This document shows, in pieces, positions 45,301 through 57,300 of a stretch of DNA of 64,000 nt (the stretch's first letter is position 1; each line of letters begins with the position of its first letter). A model generated the notes under the pieces. That model searched no databases and was not told the DNA's origin. It was given only the letters and a program-made list of their open reading frames with translations. The stretch comes from Owenia fusiformis (taxonomy: Eukaryota > Annelida > Polychaeta > Sabellida > Oweniidae): contig CAIIXF020000006.1 in the NCBI GenBank assembly GCA_903813345.2, forward strand, positions 558,001 to 622,000, given 5' to 3'. The translations under genes were made by a program, and so were the position numbers.

Positions 45301-48300
45301 ATTTGAACCACACTGTAATATAAAATTGAACACAAGGTGGAAAAGCTGGAGAATCACACTTATTTACCGACTGGTTTCTTCTCAGGCTTTTTCTGAACTA
45401 AATAAGTTGATAATGAAAAATTATTGGATTTACTTTTTGATGTTGATGAAATTTATATAATTTGTAAAAAACAGATATTTAGACGCAATATCAAATAGAG
45501 TTTCTGCAGAATTAATTACTGAAACAATTTTAAGTTCATGTGATCTTTTTTAAATATATATGGCTGATCTGGCTTACCTTTGACATTGAGGTTAGCGCTA
45601 GTTTGGGCATCCCCCGAGTCATTCCAGGCCTCACACTTGTACATACCAGCATCCTCTGGGAATACCTACAGTACACTCCATGTTATGAGCATAAATTATA
45701 TAAAAAATTCATTTTATATATTCACATCCACTCATATCTGAGCCAGGTAAATTAGTGACTTAAAGGTGTATTTTGAAAGGTCCTTACTATTTCTCTTACA
45801 AATAAATAAGATTTTAAAATAATTAAAAAAAAATTCTTTTAAGATTTTCCTCAGATCAATTTTCATACCCGTAGTTAGAGAGATTATTCTGATGTAAGAT
45901 GAATTCACTCATAAAAACTTACTTCAACTATGTGCAAGCGGCATTCTTTAGTTGTATCATTCCGAGAGATTTTGATATCACCCCCAGATTTGATTTCTTT
46001 GCCGTTTTTGGTCCATATAATATCAAGGTCATCTCCAATTATGTTACAAACAAAGTCGACAGGGTCTCCATCCATCACAGTCTGTAAATGATAAAAAAGA
46101 TAGTTAAACTAGTAAAGTGGAACACCTCTGTAAGTGGAACACCTCTAGAAGTGGTACACTTTTCAAGGTACAGGGTGTGGCTTAACAGCTTTTTGCAGGG
46201 TGGACCAACGGACTATGAAAATCCCTTTATGTAGTGATCCGTAGTAAAGGTGACTAGATCATTCGCTCATTCCAGATGTAAGCGTGCAATTGAGTCGCAG
46301 GCCATTATCTCCATAACAGCAAGTCAAAAAATAAATCTCATTTTGGTATGTCGGCAAGATAATGAACCATGATGAAACTGATGCTGAATATGGGACAACT
46401 TGGACTTAACCGTGAATTTGTATGCAGTACGAAAGAATCTCTATCTAACAAGAAGTTCCATCAGATTACATTTGAATAAATGTATAACATGTGATTTCCA
46501 GTCTTTGTTATAAACTAAGGGGTAATCAAAGATTTTGAATTTTTTTGTTAGTTCCAAAGGGGAAAATTTTCATTTTATTTTTCATGAAAACAAATGTTTG
46601 GTTTAAAAATATAAAAGGCATTGAGAAAAAATATTCATGTGTAAAGTTATTGGAAAACCATGAAAAATAAAAAAATTGGTATATTATCTGATTCGCTATA
46701 TCCTTAATTGCGAAACAGTGCCCTAATTCCAAATAAAACCTAGAAAGGTACAATTGACTTATTCAAATAAAGGGTGCCTTACTTCAACCATTTGTTAAAT
46801 TCAATAAAGTTACGATCAATTGCTGATTTTTTAAATTCTACCTCCCAAGATATTGTATATTCCCATGTACTAATTTCAAACAAATCAGAAAAATTTTAAT
46901 TTTCAAAATTTTCAAATCTCAATTGCGCACTAAATATCTGGAATAGGCGCCTCATGTCCACCATTTTAACAAATCTAACTGGTTCGTAGTAAAATGGACT
47001 GGCCCAACATATTATGAGCTCACCAACACATTAAAGGTGAAAAGGGTCATTAAAATAACTACTTACAGTCTCTATCCAAACTATTATGGTGTAACTCTTT
47101 ATTTTGGCACATCAGGTACACATGCTTTATTTTGGCACATTTAATTCTCTTTTTCTTCTGTATACTTTATGTTGGCACTTAGTTGAACAACAATGATCGT
47201 GTAACAACAATCTGCTTCTGTGCTCCCAGGATTCTGCTGACATTGTTTTTTAGATCTTGCGGCCTGTACTGGTTCAAGTTGATCATAGAGTTACCACGAA
47301 AATGCCCTTTCCCAATCAGGTTTATACTTGAATTGAATTGAGGCATTTTTGCAAACAAAGAAATTGCTCATTTTTTCAGATAGATTGACTAGTTTGTGAA
47401 TGTTTTCACCTACCTAGATCGAAAGAACATCAAAAACTATGTCTGTTCTGTCATTATTAATGATGAAAATACAGTTCAAAACATGTTAGTTCTTTGAAGC
47501 TACGCTTCAGTCCATGGCCACTTGACTTTACTTTGATTTCAAATGATATCCTGTTGATGTTGAGACCTGTCTCATTTTAAAGATCCTACTTAACCATATC
47601 CATAGTGAAAATATAGTGTCAAAGAATGGTCAAGAACGCTGTCAGTTCTCTTTTGATTTTGTGAACTGTTGTCTTCTTGTTCATCATAACCTCCATCGTA
47701 ATATTTCTGGGTAGAGGTGCCATGTAAGCAATCATGGGACATATAAGGTTTACTCTACATGCAAATTTGTTGAAAATCTTCTTTACATTAATTTAGTGAT
47801 TGCAGTAGATGCAGTAGCATATGGGGTCCACTTTCTCTACATGCACGCAAAATTTCCACCATACTTGCATGTTAGCAAATTTCCTTTTGACTTAATATGT
47901 ACATTGTACCTTGCATAGTTTATTTATAAGGGATCTCAGACATGTGAATGACCGCCATGTTTGAAATGAATGTATCACTAATTAGAGCTTCGTGCAAGTG
48001 ATATTATCTTGACTTGACTTAACTTATATAATTGAAAAACGAACTTTCTTCATGGTTTCCATGATTGATTCTTGTTCTAAGTCAGAGTTTCATTTAAACG
48101 CGCCACCTATTGTCAATCTAAGTAACCTACCTGTGGTTCTAGTTTCTTTACGATTTCAGGAGATGCGATTTTTTTCTCTTCAACTTTTGGAGTTAAAGCT
48201 GGAATGCAAAATAGAAAGTCACAAACTACTAAAATATTTAACATGCATCATGTAGTCTCACGTCAAGTCCTCGTTATATCCTCACGTGACGAGTGAAGTA

Positions 48301-51300
48301 TGATAGGTGGAGGGGCTGAAACATTATGTAAGACTATACATGTACATGGTGATATTATAGTCGTTTTTACAGTCGACTCTTACAGTTCAACTGCACCTAA
48401 TCTCAATCTTGAAGCAACTAAAATGTTTGGAAATAAATAAATTGCAATAATTTAATTAATAAATAAATGACTTACCTGCGACATCAACTATCACCTCAGT
48501 CCACTTTTTGCCAGTTGTGTTCTTGGCATTCACCTTATAGGTCCCCTCATCCTTATTGCTCACCTGTCAGAAGGTAACACACAGTTAGTTTTTCCTCTTA
48601 TCAACAAAATGAATATTGCGCATGATGTAAATGTTTCAAGTTGTTTTATAATTGGTGAATAGGTGATGGTCATCATTATTATGGTCAATATTATGATTTC
48701 ATCTTATACTTTATTCTTGTTCTGTTGTTTATTTTTATTTCTCACCAGGAGGAAAAATAAAAACGTAAATAAAAAAACTCTACATATGTTTTCTTATTAT
48801 TTTCCCTTTTTGACATTTGTAAACCTATTCCAATTGAAATCCATTGGCAATGTAAAAGAAAGATATTCAGCACTGGTCATCATTCGAAAGAGGGTATGAA
48901 CACATAAATAAATTTTAACAAATAAAAAATATGATTTTTGTGTTCCTGTTTTCCATCTTTTTGGTCCAGTAATTCATAAAATGGATTTCAAATAGAATAA
49001 AGTGCAAAACGTTGATGACTCCCTAAGTTTGTAAGATGCTTACATTGTCAATCTCCAAAATAAGTAGCCAATCACTGCGTTCCCTGGCTACATCAACAAA
49101 ATACCGTCCACCATCTTGAATTTTTGCTTTATTGAACTCCCACTCAATTTTAGGTTTCGTTTTACTCTGAGCCTTAACTTCTATGATAATCCTAGTGTTG
49201 TTGGCCTCTGCCCTGATATTTGGCACTCCCTTGAAGATAATCTTAGGCTCCTTCAGTATGGACTGTGGATCCCCCAAACTGGAAATGAGATCAATTAGAA
49301 AAAGGTTATGTAGTTGTTTTTATTGCCATTTGTTCAATTTTGAGTACAGTATTTACTTGAAATGAGGTATAACAATTATACTTTTGAGAAATAAAAGCTC
49401 ATGACAACGCTTGCTTCTATATATAAAGGAAATGTGTGGCCATGTATCATATGTTTCATGACCTACCTTCATGTAGCATGATCTATCTCCATGTATCATG
49501 ACCTACATCAATGTATCATGACCTACATCCAATCCATGTATCATGACCTACCTTCATGTATCATGATTTTTCTCCATGTATCATGAGTCCATGACCTACA
49601 TCCATGTATCATGTTCAACCTCCATGTATCATGATCTACTTACACATCAAGGTCAAGTTCAATCTCTGCTGCAGCTTCACCATTGGCATTCTTGGCAACC
49701 AGTTTGTATTCACCGCCATCTACTTTCTTGACACCCTAAAATGTAAAATTTGTGTGTGAGACAACCTTGCCAATGGTATATCATGTTGTAATGTTCCATC
49801 ACATTTAAGCTAAATACAATCACTACATGTACAGTGCGTATCAAAAAAACAGATTGTTATCTCGGAAAAGCACAAAACCAATGATAACAGCATTGATTTC
49901 ATTCAATGCACCATAAAGCCATGTGTCTCCCCTTTACAATGATATATCATTCATTGATATTTGGTCATGGTTGGGCGAGTAATCATTCCAAGTTATAACA
50001 TCACAAAAGTCAGTGTACGGAGCCCGATGCAATATTGGAAGAAAACATAAAAACCAATGCTGACTGCATCCTTTTCATTCAATGTACCAAAAAGCCAAAT
50101 TACTCCTCTTTCAAATGGAATATCATTCATTCACAGGGAATCATGGCTGGCCGAATAATCATTAATTTTGTAAAGTGGGGTAAAATTCAGCTCGGACCCA
50201 AGTTTTAAACATTGCAAAAGTCAGTACAAGGGGCATACAGGCTACTGGAAGAAGTTGTGACAGGTGTGACATAGACAGTAAAGTGTTCATACTCATACTC
50301 TTGCAAAAATACATCCTATACCCCTCCAAATTGCCACCACTTCCTTGCACATAAAGCTGCGCTCATCTGTCTACGTCATGCATGGTTCAGCCCTGAGTCA
50401 TCTGTGGGTAAAAGCAAAGAAAAGCAGCCCATGGGCAATTCTTTCTCGAGGTTTTGCAATATATGGTGGAGGAATTGTAGCACAGATGCTCCTGAGATAG
50501 CTCCAAAAGAAAAAGTCACAACAATTCAAGTCAGGGGAACTTCCATTGGCACTTAGCCCTTGCACTGATTTTTGCAATATCTAAAACTTGGTCCAGAGCC
50601 GATTTTGACCCACTGTGCAAATGGAAGGATTTCTCACCCAACCATTACCACATGTGAATGAATGACATATCATTGCAAAGAGGAGAGACGTGGCTTTATG
50701 GTACATTGAATGAAATTGATGTAGTCATCACTAGTTATGTGATTTTACGAGGTAACTATTTGTTGCGTTTTTTTTATACGCTCTGTATATGTATGTCAAA
50801 GTATCACATACCAGCAATACTCAACCATTTTATTAGATTCGTGGAGAACAATTTACAAATACGAAATGGCTAATAGCTGTAATTCTCATCCTAAAAGCTT
50901 GAGAGAATTGTTCATGAAGAAATATTAATAAATAGATCTTTCCAAATAAACCATGCCACATTTTGGTACATTAAAGAAGCTATGACATATTGGCTAGATT
51001 GATGATGTTATTGGTTGTCCAAGAAAAAATAGTATTAACTTATTGCTTTTGTGAAAGTACATGTACAACCTATGACATCTTCAATCTAGCCAATATATCA
51101 TAGCTTCACTGATGTACCATAGGGTGGAAGGGTTTATTAGAGGTCTATAACTATTTAAAATAGCAAAAAGTGCAAGGAGTTCTTTAAATCTCGATTAAAT
51201 TAAAAGAAATGAAAATCAATTACAGTGATCTCCATGGCCGAAAGATATGCTCCCTTTCCTTGAGGAAAAGTCTTAATCTTTATGTTTTTAGAATCTTTTA

Positions 51301-54300
51301 TCTGGGTGCCGTCCTTGAACCAGATGACTGTTGGCTTTGGAGTTGCAGTAAGTTTCGCTTCTATGGTAACATTCTTGCCTGTTCTGTCTTGAGAAATGAC
51401 TGGATCTGTCGTGAAAGTTGGTGCGGAACCCCCAGGCTTTTGCGTGACTGCATTAAGAAACCAAATAGGTTGTCAATACATGTTAAATATATTGAATTGT
51501 TTCAGTGCTTTGAGTGTGGTCTCACTTGACATGTTTAACTTCTTACTGAAACAAATTGTGACGCATATTTTAACCCCAAAAATTGGAAATATATTACAGT
51601 GTCTTAACTAATAGCTTTTAGGCTAGCATGATCTCTTCAATAACTTAAGATGTAATATTTTCAATTATTCATTTCATTTAATCAGCATAAAAAGAATTTT
51701 GAAGCACATGAAACGATTCAATACAATCCACGCTCATACTTGTGGGGCCTACAAGTGATTATAAATACATAAGAAATTTATGTGCAGTGTTCAAATGCTT
51801 GCTGATCCTTTTCTATATTATCCAACTTTTCTAGATTTTCCTAAATTCTGTTCATTTTCCCAAATTCTCTTCTGTGCAATGTTTAACATTTTTGAAATAG
51901 CAATATTTCAAATGTATCATTTGAAACATGTGTCAAATATAAAATCTGCAATAATAGATATGCATTCGTTGCATTGTTACCCCAATCAATGAAATGAAAA
52001 ACATTTCTTAATTGGAGCATTTAAATAAAAATCATCACATCCACAAATAAACTGAAACACACACCTAATTCATAAATTCAAAAACATATCTCTTTTTCCT
52101 TTAAGAGCTATCTATGCAGGCTTCACTCCATGCATATCCACAAAAACATATATGATATAATGATATTACTATTTAAGTATTAAATATCAATCTCCTAGCT
52201 TCATTAAGTGTGATCATTCTCTCTTCCTTATCTCTGCAGACACCTGTTTTCCTGGTAATTCCAAATGCTCCATTTGTAGTTTTTACAATTTGTTGCACTC
52301 TTAACCTCAAATCTCACAGGTCTGGTCTTTACTGCATTCAGATGACCAAATAGAGTCAAGCAAATGAAGATGATAAGTGTATCTTTTCCCTTTTTGATTT
52401 AGAGGCAACCTGGGCCAGGTATCTGCAGTGGGGAGAGGGAATGCACTAAATGAAATAATGCTTAGATGTCCTTATGATAATCCACATCATTGAGAAATAT
52501 ATCAGGCTTTCATGGAATAAAAGAACGGAAGAATATCACATGAGAGCAAATTGGTATGAAATGGTCCACGTCCTGATATACATAACAATGATGTTTAAAG
52601 TTATATAATAATAATTAATGAAACATTTCACAAATCAGTTTCATAATTATTACATACAGAAAATAAATCACACCAAATCAGATTCAAATAGGGTCAAAAA
52701 TCAAAAACCTATTTGATCTATTTGGCATTTCCAACAGAGGGAAACTCCCATAATGCAATGTTCCATTTTAACCAACCAAACATTTAATATTTGATAGGAT
52801 GGGGACATTTATCATGGGAGAGTTTCCTTCCATTGTATCAACTGCATTCCTTTTTTCTACAATAGAAAAAGTGTCAAATAAACCCAGTAAAAATGTGATA
52901 AAGAGTATAGTGTGTACATAGTGTCAAAGCATATAAACGCTTGGTGACAATGTACAGTTGCCCTTTTGTGCAAGGAGTGTCAAGTAAGATGCAATGCTGC
53001 TATGTTCATCTGTATCTGTCTAGCATATAATTATAATGTTCTCAAATCTTTGGATGTATATTTCTTTTGTTGGACTACCCCTCTATCTTTCATGAATACT
53101 AAGTTCTTAGAGTGTTATTTCAAACTTAAATGAAAAAAGGTTTATAAATTGAAATCTAATTGCTCACTATAAGATCATTTGAGATTTTTTTGGACCTTTA
53201 CCTTGTAATAATCCTAAACTAGTAACCATAATTTCAAATGAGTTTCATATTAAATATACCATTGGAAAGTGCTAGTAGATGACCATGGGAACATTGACCT
53301 TGTATTACATGTTTTCAATCGCTCAATTTTGTCTGGTTTCGAAGAGTAGAGAATAGATGTCTCCCTTTGAAGACCATAACAAAAAGAACAATTAAGAAAA
53401 CAAACTCCTTGAAACTGTCAAACGCGAATCTTGCAAAGAGAATATATTGAAGTACAGAAAAATTAAATTAAAATAAAAAAGTATATATATAAAATCTAAT
53501 TGAATGAGTAATATAAGTTTATATGGTGAAAATAAGGTACAATAAAAACTCCCAAAGTATATAATAAACATATTCAAAAGTTCTTATTCAAAGAATAATT
53601 ACTTGAAAATTTAATTTTGTGTGAATGCATATAGTGTAACTTGTGATTATTGCAGAAAAAGTTAGTCATTACAACGAATAAACATGATGAAATGATTAAA
53701 GAAATTAAACAAAAAAATGGAAAAATATTTTCTGCACCCCAATATATCCTGTAACAAGGCATTAACATGACAAAATGTCACCACCTAAAACAATTTGGTC
53801 AATTTAAAGCAAGTTGGAAAATACCTTTTGACCTTAAGAAGGTTTGATTTGAACTTCTTAGAAAATTCGTCAATTTGAGGCAAGTTGAAAAAATACCTCT
53901 TTGACTTTTTTTGACATTGAGAAGGTCATTGAAGGTCAAATGTCAAATGTAAAGTCAGATTTGAACTTCTGAGAACATGTAGATGATTTTGAAAAAAAAA
54001 ATAAGTAAATTTGAAGCAAGTTGAAAAAAGACCTTTTTGACCTTGAAAAGGTCATTGAAGGTCAAATGACAAATCTAAAGTCAGATTTGAACTTCTGAGA
54101 ACATGTAGATGATTTTGAAAAAAAAATTAGTCAATTTGAAGCAAGTTGAAAAAACACCTTTTTGACCTTGAGAAGGTCATTGAAGGTCAAAGGTCAAATC
54201 TTAAGTCAGATTTGAACTTCTGAGAACTTGTAAAAGTCAAATTTGAACTTCTGAAAAGATGTAGATGATTTTGAAAAAAAAAGTTGGTCAATTTGAAGCA

Positions 54301-57300
54301 AGTTGAAAACAGACCTTTTTGACCTTTTTTGACCTTGAGAAGGTCATTAAAGGTCAAATGTCAAATCTAAAGTCAGATTTGAATTTCTGAGAACATGTAG
54401 ATGATTTTGAAAAAAAAATTAGTCAATTTGAAGCAAGTTGAAAAAAGACCTTTTTGACCTTTTTTGACCTTGAGAAGGACATTGAAGGTCAAATGACAAA
54501 TCTAAAGTCATATTTGAAGCAAGATGAAAAAAGACCTTTTTTGACATTGAGAAGGTCATTGAAGGTCAAATGTCAAATCTAAAGTCAGATTTGAATTTCT
54601 GAGAACATGTAGATGATTTTGAAAAAAAATTTAGTCAATTTGAAGCAAGTTGAAAAAAGACCTTTTTGACCTTTTTTGACTTTGAGAAGGTCAAATGTCA
54701 AATCTTAAGTCAAATCTAAAGTCAGATTTGAATTTCTGAGAACACGTAGATGATTTTTAAATTTTTTTTTAGTCAATTTGAAGCAAGTTGAAAACAGACC
54801 TTTTTGACCTTTTTTGACCTTGAGAAGGTCATTGAAGGTCAAATGTCAAATCTAAAGTCAGATTTGAATTTCTGAGAACATGTAGATGATTTTGAAAAAA
54901 AAATTTAGTCAATTTGAAGCAAGTTGAAAACAGACCTTTTTTACCTTTTTTGACCTTGAGAAGGTCATTGAAGGTCAAATGTCAAATCTAAAGTCAGATT
55001 TGAAGGTCAAATGTCAAATCTAAAGTCAAATCTAAAGTCAGATTTGAATTTCTGAGAACATGTAGATGATTTTGAAAAAAAATTTAGTCAATGTGAAGCA
55101 AGTTGAAAAAAGACCTTTTTGACCTTGAGAAGGTCATTGAAGGTCAAATGTCAAATCTAAAGTCAGATTTGAACTTCTGAGAACATGTAGATGATTTAGA
55201 AAAAAATTGAAGTCAGTCTAAACAGTATTTGTTAAGTTATAGGAAGTTGTAAGAAATTGTTACAGACGCCGGACGCCAACCTCCAACCGCCGGACGCCGG
55301 ACGCCAACCACCAACCGCCGTCGCAAAAAAAACGGAGACCATAACAATATGTCACCACTTTTGGTGGTGACATAAAAATGATGCAAGGTTCTTGTAAATG
55401 TCTACCCAACTCCTAAATACATCATGAAATAAGGCAGATGATAATGATTATCTTAAAATCAATTGTAATTATCCTAAAACTGATTATAATTTTGCAAAAA
55501 CCAAAGTCAAAACTTTGGAAACATAATCTAAGACTAAAATTAGTTTTCAAAATTCAAAACCCAAATTTTAGCCTTAGAAAATCTGCAATATTTCGTGAAC
55601 AGATTAGGTTGATTGGGTAGTCTGTTCTGGCATGTACACAGTTACCATCGTCGATAATATCGTCATCGTGATTGTGAGAAAAATCTAGCGGCTCAGCACG
55701 AATTGGTAACCCACTATGGGTCAAATCTACCGTACCATCATCCTCGTCAGAAACTTCATCTTGGGCCTCCAAGCTGGCTTTACCATTTTTGGTAGCATTG
55801 TCCACTGTAATAGGAAGTTAAGCATGTAGAAGCAAAGGGGTTTGCATGGAATAATTAGTCATAAGCTAGAGGTAGAGCAGGAATCAAGAGCTACATTTTA
55901 AGATAAATCTTAGGTAGACAGAAGGTTCAACAATAAACAGAAAGTGAAAGAATGATGAATATAACTGAATATAATCTAAACTAAAAATAAAGATAACTAA
56001 GGTTAAGGATGAGGTATACAGAAAACAGAGTTCCAAAAAACATAAATTAAAATTCAAAAAATATATTTACATGTATTCATGAATCTCAACAGAGTTGAGA
56101 CAACAGAAAGTATAAGTGCTAAAGAGTATATAAAGAGGGCAGGGTAGTCTAATGCTCATATACAACATTGTGTCTAAATATAAAACAGCTGAGTTGTACT
56201 CAAATTAAGGTTGGCCTAAAACATTTTATATTCACCACCAGTATAATAGAATGAAACAAAAGATAAATCATATCTGTTGGTGCTAAGGTTCACTGGCGTG
56301 AACTTTTATTTAAAGCTTCAAAATTAATTTAATGAGGTATTTCACACTAAGATTTTACTCAATTCAACAAAAAACTGTATCATAGATTTTGTTCCACTTA
56401 TCAATTCATTTTCCCAATTAACCAGAATTGAGAAGACACAATGATGTACCCCAGCAATAGAATACTCCTGTTCTAAAATAGAAAATTATATAAGATAAAA
56501 TGAAATGAAATATAAAAATAAAGAGGAAGTTGTATAAGCCCTGAAATCCATATAGACTAGAGATGTTATAATAGGCTTGCATCAAGTATTTGTCACCCTC
56601 CCGAGGCCCGAACATTATATACCCTCATCCCTCGACCTGTGCAAGAACTTGATGCAAGGCTAATGTTATATAATTTATTGTTCGCTACACAGTCCCAATA
56701 AACATGGCTAATTTGCCAAGTTATAAACAGAGGTAGCCTAGATTTTGGAGTATTTCTTGAGGCTGTGCACCAAACTGGGGTAAATAATATACATAATGAA
56801 CAACAGGGAAATGATAAAAGAGAAACCTCTGTCTATGAAAAAGTGTCTTGGCTTACTACCCAGAGGTCTGTTTTTGGAACAATCATAACTTATGATTTGG
56901 TTGGGTGTCATTGTTCGCCGAACAGTAGAAAATGGTGTTCTTGGAATCGTAAGTTATGATCATACTAAAAACGAACCTCGATTATTTAAAGTGATTGAAG
57001 TGCACACTTGGAACAAGACACATGAAGTGAATTCATTTACTTCTAGTTCCCAGTGTACGCTCCCATCAATTCAGTGACCCCGTTATTCAGTTCTATGAGT
57101 CTTCTTTTATGGATTCATTTAACAAAAAAAAATTAAAATCTTTTCTGCTCCCCATGGAAAATTTACAGGTTAACAACATTTATTTTGAAAGACACTTAAA
57201 AGCCATTGGTTGGGTTTCTCTTTGTATGTGCTTCGTAAATATATACAAATATCATGCGGGATTCCATCTACCACATCTATCTATCTTTGTAAATAACAAA

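Larger units (their letters stand above)
49736..51223 (-). other. 1.5-kb intron 4-5, mostly transposons
   Basis: Contains a mariner-like deletion derivative (49832-50785) and a 155-bp hairpin MITE (50965-51119). Little unique sequence remains. Confidence 0.75.
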
